Shown here piece after piece: positions 43,544 through 51,427 of a stretch of DNA of 64,000 bases. The stretch lies in contig OZ242331.1 of assembly GCA_965208275.1 (NCBI GenBank), positions 4,092,001-4,156,000 on the forward strand. The letters run 5' to 3'. Source of the DNA: Bin5 sp022827195 (GTDB taxonomy: Bacteria; Chloroflexota; Anaerolineae; Caldilineales; Caldilineaceae). The notes below the pieces were generated by a model. It worked only from the letters and a program-made list of their open reading frames with translations, did no database searches and was not told the origin of the DNA. The position numbers and the translations under genes are program-made. Positions within the stretch are counted from its first letter, which is position 1, and each line of letters opens with the position of its first letter.

Positions 43544-44203
43544 ATGACGAACTATCAGGAAGCTAGAGAGGAGCTCTTTGCTGCCGTCAAAAAGGCAATG
43601 GACGAAGGGCTGCTTCGGATCTCGGAAGGTAATTTGAGCATGCGTACGCCGGATGGTCATGTTGCGATCACCCCCAGCGGAATTAAGTATAAGCAGCTGA
43701 AACCGGAAGAGATCGCCATCGTCGACCTCGACGGCGGACACATCGACGGCCCCTGCAAAGCATCGTCTGAAACGCCGATGCACACGACGATAATGCGCAA
43801 TTTGCCCGAAGTAGGGGCGATTTGCCATACACATTCGCCTTTTGCCATGACCTTTGCCGTAGCAGGAAAGGATATCGCGCTGATCAATTTGGAGGCAATG
43901 GGGTGCGGTGCGCCCATCCCGGTGGCGCCTTGGGCCACACCGGGCAGCGCAGCCGGCGGCGAGGTGACAGTTAACCTGTTCAAGCAGCGCCCGAACTTGA
44001 AAGCCGTGCTGCTGCGGAACCACGGTGTGGTCGCAATTGGTGAGAATGCTGAAGACTCGTTCGACAACGCCTTTAAGGCGGAAGTTGCCGCGCGGGTCTA
44101 CTACCAGGCGCTGCAGATCGGTGAACCGATCATAATTACGCAGCAGCAGCTGCAAGATGCAGTCAACACCTATGCCGCCTTCACCACGAAAGAGCGGACC
44201 TAG
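43544..44203 (+). CDS. class II aldolase/adducin-family protein (FucA-like)
   Basis: Zinc-dependent aldolase of the L-fuculose-phosphate/L-ribulose-phosphate epimerase family, 219 aa. Seen: ISEGNLSMRTPDGHVAITPS near the N terminus (phosphate and substrate loop), the catalytic Glu region SSETPMH, zinc-binding HTHSPFA (about 91-97), and LLRNHGVVAIG with the third His. GGAGGCAATGCC precedes ATG 43544. Followed closely by an FGGY kinase, so kinase and aldolase probably form a sugar-degradation pair (phosphorylation, then cleavage to dihydroxyacetone phosphate and an aldehyde). Confidence 0.9.
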   Translation: MTNYQEAREELFAAVKKAMDEGLLRISEGNLSMRTPDGHVAITPSGIKYKQLKPEEIAIVDLDGGHIDGPCKASSETPMHTTIMRNLPEVGAICHTHSPFAMTFAVAGKDIALINLEAMGCGAPIPVAPWATPGSAAGGEVTVNLFKQRPNLKAVLLRNHGVVAIGENAEDSFDNAFKAEVAARVYYQALQIGEPIIITQQQLQDAVNTYAAFTTKERT

Positions 44204-44222
44204 TCCAATCCAGGCAGATGGC

Positions 44223-45763
44223 ATGAACGGATTCCTGAGCGTCGACCTTGGCACAACCAGTCTGAAAGTTGCCCTGCTGACTGAGACGGGAAGGATCGTA
44301 GGTTCTGAATCTTGCGAATACCCAATTCTTTCACCCAAGCCGGGGTATGCAGAGCAAGACCCGGAGTGCTGGTGGACAGGTTTTGTGACCGCTTGTCGGA
44401 GTCTTAAGAGCAGATACCCGACCGAGTTCGGTCAGATTGCAGGTATTGGCATTTGTGGGCAGATGCACACCCAGGTCTACCTGGACAAGGACGACCGGAT
44501 CCTTGGTCCGGCCATTACGTGGATGGACCAGCGGTCAAACGACATTGTTGAAACGATCAATGGGGACGCTGACTCGAAGAACCTGGTCTTTGAGGAGACG
44601 AAAAACTTTGCCACCACGACCTACATGGCTCCCCAGGCCAAATGGGTCAAGGAAAATCAACCGGATGTGTGGCGTAAAACGACGCGAATACTGGTTGCCA
44701 AGGACTATATCAAGTTCAAGCTGACCGGGCAGATGGTTACCGATTATTCGGAAGCCAGCGGCACGTTGTTATTCGATGTTGAAAAGAGAAGATGGTCTGA
44801 CGAAATGTTCAATTATTTCGGTCTTCCCGGACCACTTTTCCCCCGCGTAGGCCCTTCGGACGAGATTATCGGGCAGGTTACACGTGAGGCATCGGAACTC
44901 AGCGGCATAAAGGAGGGCACGCCGGTTGCCAACGGGAGTGCAGACGGCGCGGCCTGTGGTCTGGGCGCGGGCGTGATCGACTCCGGACAGGTCGCTCTGG
45001 TCATCGGCACAGCGGGCGGGATTGGCGCCTGCTCAGACAGGCCGCTGGTCGATCCGCAAAACAGGACCGCCTGTTGGTGCCACTGTGTGCGCGACAGATG
45101 GACTGCCGTGGGCATGATGCAGACCGCGGGCGCATCGCTCCACTGGTTTAAGAGTGCCTTTGACAAAGACGACGCTTCTCTCAGCTCCGGCGACATCTTT
45201 GAACAGTACAATCAGATGTTCAGGAGATCCCTGACGGTTGCGGGGGCCTGATTTTTCTGCCCTACTTAAATGGCGAGCGCACACCATACTGGGACTCTTC
45301 TGCGCGGGGCCTCTTTTTCGGCATCAATCTGGCCTCGGAAAAGGCCCACTTTATCAAGGCGGTGATGGAGGGGGTCTCTTTTGCTTTGCGGCACAACTTG
45401 GAAACGATCGAGTCGCTTGGTATCAAGGTTGACCAGATCAGAGCAGTGGGCGGCGGTCTGAAGAGTCCTGTCTGGCTCAGCATACTAGGAAAGGTTTTGA
45501 GGAAACCGATTGTAACGATGAGCGTGCCGGATTCGGCCAGCCTCGGAAATGTCATCCTGTGCGGTAAAGCCTTGGGGATCTATCCATCGCTGGAAGATGC
45601 TGTAGAGAGGATGGTTACATCAGACCAAGAGATGAATTACACGACAGACAGTGAAATCTATGAGAGGCAGTATCCTATTTTTCTGGAACTGTACCAGCAA
45701 CTGAAAGAAACCTTCAGGCGTTCAGCTTCCGCGCGAGGAGAGATAGTCGTTCAGGATGAATAG
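44223..45763 (+). pseudogene. FGGY-family carbohydrate kinase, frameshifted
   Basis: Xylulokinase-like kinase of about 513 codons split by one frameshift. From ATG 44223 the first part (343 codons) has FLSVDLGTTSLKVALL, GICGQMH and PAITWMDQRS, and runs to a TGA at 45249-45251. The second part continues in the -1 frame (GLIFLPYLNGERTPYWD, then AVGGGLKSPVWLSILG) to 45763. Adding one G to the G5 run at 45242-45246 restores a full-length family-typical protein, so one base is missing by mutation or sequencing error. It is paired with the aldolase 19 bases upstream. Confidence 0.88.
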
Positions 45764-45962
45764 TTTTCACTACCCTGTGAATCTTTTGTCGTGTCGACAG
45801 GAAGCGGGGACACAAACCTGCAAGAGTTGACCGGGACCCAAGTTCGACAGTTTCAGCGGCGCGGGTATTTGGACCTTGGGCACGTGCTGAACTCGGATGG
45901 GGTCGAAACGAGGAGTTGGCCCCGGTCCCGCGCAGCGAATAGAGTAGAGCTGTAGAATCCCC

Positions 45963-46430
45963 TTATTGATCAGTGGTATGCGAAGCTTCGTCGGCGCGCC
46001 AGGCCTCGCTGATGAGGCGAAAAATGTCGGTCTCGGTGACGATGCCGATGGGAAGAAGGTGCCCGCCGCGCGGGCCTGCGGGCTGAACGACGGGGATGCC
46101 GCTGATCTTGATCTCCATGAACTTTTCGACCAGCTGGCCGATGACGGCCTCGGGCTCGATTGTAATGACCTCGGCGGTCATGACATCGCGCACGGACAGC
46201 CATTCCTCTTCGAAGCCGGGATCGTAGGGGTTGATGGCTCTTTCGGCGGTGGCCGCTTCGAGCACATCTGCGTCGGTGACGATGCCGCAGATATAGCCGT
46301 CCTGGTCGACGACGATGATGCGCCGCACCCGATTTTCCTCCATCAGCCTGGCGGCGTCTGCGGCCAGCGCGTCCGGCTCGATGGTGAGGACAGGCGCGCT
46401 CATGATCTCGCTTACCGGTCTGCTATGCAT
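45963..46430 (-). CDS. tandem CBS-domain protein
   Basis: 155 aa with two CBS domains and little else. CBS1 is SEIMSAPVLTIEPDALAADA with RRIIVVDQDGYICGIVTDAD. CBS2 is DVMTAEVITIEPEAVIGQLV with SGIPVVQPAG and PIGIVTETDIF. ATG 46430 is favoured by GGAG six bases upstream. Such pairs bind adenine nucleotides and act as energy sensors; the partner is unknown. It follows a second CBS protein by 38 bases on the same strand. Confidence 0.85.
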   Translation of the reverse strand: MHSRPVSEIMSAPVLTIEPDALAADAARLMEENRVRRIIVVDQDGYICGIVTDADVLEAATAERAINPYDPGFEEEWLSVRDVMTAEVITIEPEAVIGQLVEKFMEIKISGIPVVQPAGPRGGHLLPIGIVTETDIFRLISEAWRADEASHTTDQ

Positions 46431-46468
46431 TGTTGGCTCCATAGAACAGTGGCCCGGGGGCAACCAGG

Positions 46469-46894
46469 CTAGGAAGAGTGCTCGACGACGAAACGCAGCA
46501 GGTCGGTGGTGGTGATGATACCGACGACTTTGCGGTCGGCGACGACGGGTAGGCCGCCGATTCTGTTTTCCAGCATGAAACGGCAGGCGGTATGGATGGA
46601 ACTTTCGGGCGCGACGGTGACCGGGTCGGGGGTCATGGCGTCGCTTACAGGCAGTTTGGCCCAGAAATAGTTGATTTCGAAGAGGCTGAGGGTCGAGACG
46701 GTGGAGGGCGCGGCCTGGCGCAGATCGCCGAGGCTGACGATGCCGATCAGGTGGCCGCTTTCATTGACGACAGGGAGGCGGCGGCAGCGATACTCGGCCA
46801 TGAGGTCGCGTGCATCGGCGAGAGAGTCCTCGCTGTGGCAGGTATGGGGGTTGGGGGTCATCCAGTGCTGGACCTGGCTGCTATCGGGGGGCAT
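46469..46894 (-). CDS. tandem CBS-domain protein
   Basis: 141 aa from ATG 46894, preceded by GGAGGCGCCC. CBS1: WMTPNPHTCHSEDSLADAR and RRLPVVNESGHLIGIVSLGD. CBS2: DAMTPDPVTVAPESSIHTAC and GGLPVVADRKVVGIITTTD. It overlaps the 3' end of tsaE by 14 bases and is followed by the other CBS gene. Probably a nucleotide-sensing module. IMP-dehydrogenase-like catalytic parts are absent. Confidence 0.85.
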   Translation of the reverse strand: MPPDSSQVQHWMTPNPHTCHSEDSLADARDLMAEYRCRRLPVVNESGHLIGIVSLGDLRQAAPSTVSTLSLFEINYFWAKLPVSDAMTPDPVTVAPESSIHTACRFMLENRIGGLPVVADRKVVGIITTTDLLRFVVEHSS

Positions 46895-47657
46895 GGGCGC
46901 CTCCGCGGCAGTGGTCGGGGGCGGGCGGCGGGGATGCCTCCCGCGAACGGGCGAGTGCCGTATGCAGCGCGGCCAACAGGGCACGGCTGGATGGACCGCC
47001 GGCGCAGTAGCGCAAGGTCCGCTCATTTGCGGCTGCGACCTGGCCTTCCCGTTGCCTGTTCGGGAAGCTGCCGAAACGGAGCGTCAGGCGGTCATCCGGC
47101 AACAGATCGCTGATACGGTCGGCCCATTCGATGGCAACGACGTGGGTCATGGCGGATTGCGGAGGCCCTCCCTCTGGGGCGGACGGTCCATCTTCGACGG
47201 GATCAAAGATATCATCTATGCCCAGCCCGTAGAGCTGAAGCGCGAGGGCGTCATCCGGCCCGGCCTGGTCCGGCGCCGGGTTGGGCGGTTGGGCGGGATC
47301 GACTGCGAGACGGTAGCTGTCGACATGGAAGAGGCGCAGGTCATGCGCGGGGGCCGGGTACTCGTTGATCAGAGTGAATGTAGGGCTGGTGATGCGTGAT
47401 TGCAGGCCCAGTCCGCGGGCCAGGCCCTGTGTGAAAGTCGTTTTGCCGGCGCCCAAGTCGCCGACCAGACCGATGACGACCGATGACGAGGCGTGAGGCG
47501 ACCGTTTTTTCTGCTCGATTATCGTCTGACCCAGCAGTTCGCCGAAGCTCTTTGTTTCTAGCGGAGAAGAGGATATGATCTGATCGGTAGATGACCCTGA
47601 AGGGTGAGTTTGCGGCGTTATTTCCTGATCAGAAGGGAGGCTGTGACCGTCGTTCAC
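46881..47657 (-). CDS. tsaE: tRNA t6A biosynthesis ATPase TsaE, extended
   Basis: ATPase needed for N6-threonylcarbamoyladenosine formation in ANN-decoding tRNAs, working with TsaB, TsaC and TsaD. Walker A GLVGDLGAGKTTFTQGLARG, then SRITSPTFTLINEY, LFHVDSYRL and the conserved VAIEWADRI are all present. The 258 aa exceed the usual 150-160: about 45 extra at the N terminus, an acidic/Pro-rich insert before the VAIEW motif (PAQPPNPAPDQAGPDD), and about 55 at the C terminus. GTG start at 47657. tsaB/tsaD are not adjacent. Confidence 0.9.
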   Translation of the reverse strand: MNDGHSLPSDQEITPQTHPSGSSTDQIISSSPLETKSFGELLGQTIIEQKKRSPHASSSVVIGLVGDLGAGKTTFTQGLARGLGLQSRITSPTFTLINEYPAPAHDLRLFHVDSYRLAVDPAQPPNPAPDQAGPDDALALQLYGLGIDDIFDPVEDGPSAPEGGPPQSAMTHVVAIEWADRISDLLPDDRLTLRFGSFPNRQREGQVAAANERTLRYCAGGPSSRALLAALHTALARSREASPPPAPDHCRGGAHAPR

Positions 47658-47886
47658 CCAGGTGGTCTCTGAACCTGCCCGGCGCCAGGTGCGTCGTCGT
47701 GCGGCGGGCCGAAGTCGGGGTCTGCGAACCGAAATACCCTCTTGCGCTCGCGATTGTACCCCCCACGTTCCACAAAGCCAAATACGAATTATTTCGCGTA
47801 CCTGTTACAATAGTGGTTAGCGGTCGGTGAATGGTATCCGTCACCGGCCTCTGGCGACCAAAGACGTACCACCAGCCTCTGCTTTT

Positions 47887-50631
47887 ATGCTTTCAGGGTT
47901 TTCGATCCGCCGCCTGCTCTTCGTCGGCCTTCTCATCGCATTGTTCGGTGTCTGCCTCTACATTGTCGGCACACAGGTGGCGCCGTCGCTGATGCCTGCA
48001 GCGGCGGGCGAGGGTGACACCGAGCTGCCGGGCGATATCGAGGTTGGCGGGCCGCCCAATGCGCCGACTCTGCGGGTTGGCGGGCAGGTTGTGTTGGAGC
48101 GGACGGGTACACATTTCGGCACGCCGCGCATCAGCCCTGACGGCACGCTGATGGCGATAACGGTTGTGCCCGCCGGTACGGAGACGATTGGACTGGCCGA
48201 GATCTATCTGATTGAACGTGCGACGGGCCGCGTGCGCGAGCGGATTCCCGGCCACAACCCGCGCTGGCAAACGGGCCGCAGCAACCGTCTGCGTTTCGAC
48301 CAGATCGATGCCCAAAGCGGCCGCTCGGCGATTTACGATGCGGGCGACGGGTCGATCATCCAGGAAGAAGCTCGTCTGGAAGATGACAATCCGTCGACGC
48401 GGGAGGGGATTGAGGCCGCGACGCTGACCTACCCGGCGACGATTCGAGTGGCGCATCACCCTGAGAACAACTGCCGCAGCGTGCCGGACTGGCAGGTGGA
48501 CGTCATTCCGTTCGAGGAGTATGTGGCGCGCTCGGTGCCTGCGGAAGTGCCGATTTCGTGGCCGGCAGAGGCGTTGAAGGCCCAGAGCGTGGCGACGCGC
48601 ACCTATGCCTGGTACCAGATTCTGCGGGGGCGGCGCTACTATGACGTGACGGATTGGGCCAACTTTCAGATGATGTGCAACGGACGTTACGCTTCGACCG
48701 ATGCGGCGGTCAGCGCGACGTCGGGCCAGTATCTGGCATACGGCAAGGACAGCACGGGCGCGCCGATTATCGCAATGTACAGCGCGAAGAACAGCCATCC
48801 GACGCTGACGAACCCGGCAGTGGCCTATCTGCAGGCTGTGCCGGACGAGACGGGGCTGGGGGAAGTGCGCTGGGGGCATGGCTACGGACTCAGCCAGTGG
48901 GGCGGCGTGCGGCGGGCGAAGATGGGGCAGACCTACCGTCAGATTCTGGGCCACTACTACACCGACGTTACGCTGCAGAACGCCCGACAGCCGAGCCAGG
49001 CACTCGGCGGTTTCACCGGCTTGCCGCTGAGCGGGCATCTGCCGTCGGGCGGGCTGCGCTGGGGCTCGCTTGTGCCGCGCAGCCCGCTGTCGGGCAATGT
49101 CAACATTGATCCCGGCCCGGATACGCTGCCGCTCAGCGGCGTATGGCTGCGCAGCACTGAGTTGACGAGCGGGGGCACGCTGACGGCTACGCTGTCGCTC
49201 AGCAACAGCCAGCAGGAACAGGTCGCCCTGAAGATCGACTGGGACGCGCCGGACGCGCCGACGTTCACCGCGCCGTCGGCGGTGGAAGTGCAGCGGGCCA
49301 CGCTCACGGTCGCGGTACCGGAGCAGGGATCGCGCATCGGCTTGAGCAACAATTGGGTCTGGCAGGGGGAGAACCTGCACACGACGACCGGTGAGGATAT
49401 CGATGACGCGGAGGCGGACGGCAACCGGGCGCGGGAGGCGCGTGCGGACGACCACGAGGCGGGTTGGTGGTACGGCCCGTACACGAAGGACGTTCCGCAC
49501 AATGCCACCTACCGGGCGCTATTCCGGCTGCGCATCGGCGAGCCTGAGGATGACGGCGATGACAATATTCTGCCGGACCAGCCGATTGCCCAGCTGGATG
49601 TGACCGACAAGGGCGGGACCTTGCGTTTGGGCCTACGCGACATCTGGCCGAGCGATTTTTCCGATACGGACGAATACGTCGAGATCCCGGTTGATTTTCA
49701 TCTTTTCGAGCCGGTCGAGGGGCTGGAGTTCCGGGTAAAGTGGCACGGGGACACGGATTTGGCGCTCGATCGGATCCAGTTATGGCAGCTGCAGAACATA
49801 ACGAAAGGGCGGATCGATTGGCCGCTGCCGCACAGCGGCACGTCGACGGTATCGGCGATCGCGTTCGATACGGCGCGCAACGCCAGCCCGGCCGTCACAC
49901 GCGAGATCGAATACGGCAGTGAACAGCCGCCGGAGTTCGGCGATATCGAAAATCTGCACGGCTGGTGGACGAAGGTGCCGGTGCTGATTGCCGTGCCGGT
50001 GCAGGACTACAACAGTGGGCTGGACGCAAGCAGCGGCCTTATGTTGCTGGACGACGAGTCGAAGACGGCCCATTTCACCAAGCCCAACGACCCGCTGGCG
50101 GCGCAGAAGCTGTCGGCCTCGCTGGCCGACATCGCCGACGGGACGTACAGCGTCAAATTCCAGGCCAAGGACCGGTCGGGGTTGCAGGGCGAGAGCGAGA
50201 CCGGTGAGCTGCGGGTTGACCGGACGCCGCCGGTTGTGCAGGCGTCGGCGGTGCTGACGACAACCGGAACCACCTCGAACGGGAGTGCTGAGGCCACGCC
50301 GACACCTTCGGTACGGGTGCTGTTCAGCGGGCCTGTCACTGTCACGATTGAAGCCGAGGACGCGACCAGCGGCGTGTGGGGTATCGCGTACGTGCACAAC
50401 GACGGTCCCGTCAAGCTGTACAGCGAGCCGTTTATCGTCTCCGAGAGCGGCATTCACAATATCCGCTACTGGGCCAAAGACAATGCGGGGAACTACACGA
50501 GTAGCCACCGGCTGCGGATCTGGGTGCGGATCAGTACCGAATCGCAGAGCCTCTCGGAGAACGCATTCCTTCCGGGCGTAAAGTATGATGCCGCGCTTGA
50601 AGCCGGGCGGGATTCTGAGGTTGGGGAGTAG
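47887..50631 (+). CDS. SpoIID/LytB-domain secreted protein
   Basis: 914 aa from ATG 47887 (47827 in-frame alternative), anchored by an N-terminal TM helix (LLFVGLLIALFGVCLYIVGT). Residues about 180-380 are a SpoIID-type domain: PFEEYVARSVPAEVPISWPA, ALKAQSVATRTYAWY and WGHGYGLSQWGGVRRAKMG. SpoIID proteins are lytic transglycosylases acting on denuded glycan strands. The long C-terminal half has Ig-like/triple-Tyr-type beta domains (DRTPPVVQASAV and GIHNIRYWAKDNAGNYTSSH). A role in envelope remodelling rather than sporulation is likely. The 3' end is duplicated about 750 bases downstream. Confidence 0.85.
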   Translation: MLSGFSIRRLLFVGLLIALFGVCLYIVGTQVAPSLMPAAAGEGDTELPGDIEVGGPPNAPTLRVGGQVVLERTGTHFGTPRISPDGTLMAITVVPAGTETIGLAEIYLIERATGRVRERIPGHNPRWQTGRSNRLRFDQIDAQSGRSAIYDAGDGSIIQEEARLEDDNPSTREGIEAATLTYPATIRVAHHPENNCRSVPDWQVDVIPFEEYVARSVPAEVPISWPAEALKAQSVATRTYAWYQILRGRRYYDVTDWANFQMMCNGRYASTDAAVSATSGQYLAYGKDSTGAPIIAMYSAKNSHPTLTNPAVAYLQAVPDETGLGEVRWGHGYGLSQWGGVRRAKMGQTYRQILGHYYTDVTLQNARQPSQALGGFTGLPLSGHLPSGGLRWGSLVPRSPLSGNVNIDPGPDTLPLSGVWLRSTELTSGGTLTATLSLSNSQQEQVALKIDWDAPDAPTFTAPSAVEVQRATLTVAVPEQGSRIGLSNNWVWQGENLHTTTGEDIDDAEADGNRAREARADDHEAGWWYGPYTKDVPHNATYRALFRLRIGEPEDDGDDNILPDQPIAQLDVTDKGGTLRLGLRDIWPSDFSDTDEYVEIPVDFHLFEPVEGLEFRVKWHGDTDLALDRIQLWQLQNITKGRIDWPLPHSGTSTVSAIAFDTARNASPAVTREIEYGSEQPPEFGDIENLHGWWTKVPVLIAVPVQDYNSGLDASSGLMLLDDESKTAHFTKPNDPLAAQKLSASLADIADGTYSVKFQAKDRSGLQGESETGELRVDRTPPVVQASAVLTTTGTTSNGSAEATPTPSVRVLFSGPVTVTIEAEDATSGVWGIAYVHNDGPVKLYSEPFIVSESGIHNIRYWAKDNAGNYTSSHRLRIWVRISTESQSLSENAFLPGVKYDAALEAGRDSEVGE

Positions 50632-50663
50632 GGCAGCTGGCGCTGCCTAAGACCCGCCGGCGA

Positions 50664-50990
50664 CTATCCACTGCAGGAACAACCGACAATCGGAAATCGA
50701 AACTCGCACTGCATAGCCGCGAGAGATCGAGTAGGGTGTTGGCCGCAGGTATTCTGAGTTCCTATTTGCGGCCGTTCAGCCGCTTTCTGTTTCCGATACT
50801 CGCGCGTCGCGTGCATGTTGCACAGCCCCTTGGCATGGTGCCGCTTGTCACAGCCAGGTACATCGCACGTGCGCGCTGACGCACCCCCGACCAGACCAGT
50901 TCGCCGCACCCGGTGATAGTGCATCGAGCACAGCCCCTTCGCCAGCTCCGGTTTCTGACACCCCTCGACACTGCATCGTTGTTTTTCCAT
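50664..50990 (-). CDS. small protein with two C-x4-C-x9-C-x2-H motifs
   Basis: 108 aa from ATG 50990. Two near-identical modules, CSVEGCQKPELAKGLCSMHY and CDVPGCDKRHHAKGLCNMHA, each have spacing C-x4-C-x9-C-x2-H followed by Arg-rich HRVRRTG or TREYRKQK. The pattern is like the small zinc-binding modules found beside HNH nucleases and in phage-type proteins, and suggests nucleic-acid binding. No HNH domain is present. The C-terminal 35 residues look like chance sequence. Lies between the two copies of the SpoIID tail, so it may have arrived with that rearrangement. Function unknown. Confidence 0.6.
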   Translation of the reverse strand: MEKQRCSVEGCQKPELAKGLCSMHYHRVRRTGLVGGASARTCDVPGCDKRHHAKGLCNMHATREYRKQKAAERPQIGTQNTCGQHPTRSLAAMQCEFRFPIVGCSCSG

Positions 50991-51026
50991 ACACCCAAGA
51001 TTAGCACATTTGTGCACAATCGCCAA

Positions 51027-51240
51027 ACGGTAGTCGCCTATTGCCAGTTAACGAACAGCCTCGGCCCGAAAACCCTTGGACCTGTTGCCGCCGGCACGAA
51101 GGCAACGAACATCTCCGATTGCAGGCCAACCGAGGTCAGCGGCCCTAGCCAACGCGGCCGCAGTACGTCCTCCAGCGGAAACGACTAGACGACCGTGTCT
51201 TCTCGACTCGAGCTGATGACGCGTGCAAAGGAGGACAGCA
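51027..51240. other. gap left of duplicated SpoIID tail
   Basis: No gene recognised; a minus-strand frame at 51048-51263 has no family-like sequence. Confidence 0.4.
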
Positions 51241-51427
51241 CCGGGAACTATGCCAGTAGCCACCGGCTGCGGGTCTGGGTGCGGATCAGTACGAGAGTGC
51301 AGAATCTCCCAGAAAACGCATTCTTTCCAGGTGTACAGTATGATGCAGAAATTGATGCCGGGAGGGATACCAAGGTTGGGGTGAGGCTGCGGCAGCTGCC
51401 TAAGACTCGCTAGCGACTATCCACTGC
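51241..51427 (+). pseudogene. duplicated 3' end of the SpoIID-type gene
   Basis: The sequence repeats 50487-50680 with substitutions. GNYASSHRLRVWVRIST matches GNYTSSHRLRIWVRIST, and ENAFFPGVQYDAEIDAGRD matches ENAFLPGVKYDAALEAGRD. The non-coding part after the stop (GCAGCTGCCTAAGACTCGC, GACTATCCACTGCA) is shared as well. The duplicate lacks the upstream domains, and its end overlaps the 3' end of the guanylyltransferase gene. A diverged remnant of an ancient tandem duplication or of a lost paralogue. Confidence 0.85.

Noticed and set aside
45249..45251. TGA in the FGGY kinase as a selenocysteine codon
   Set aside because: The continuing kinase sequence is in the -1 frame, not in the same frame, so recoding of the TGA cannot explain it.
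47893..49500. 535-codon minus-strand frame opposite the SpoIID-type gene
   Set aside because: Arg/Ala/His-rich mirror-frame composition and no motifs; the plus strand has clear SpoIID signatures.
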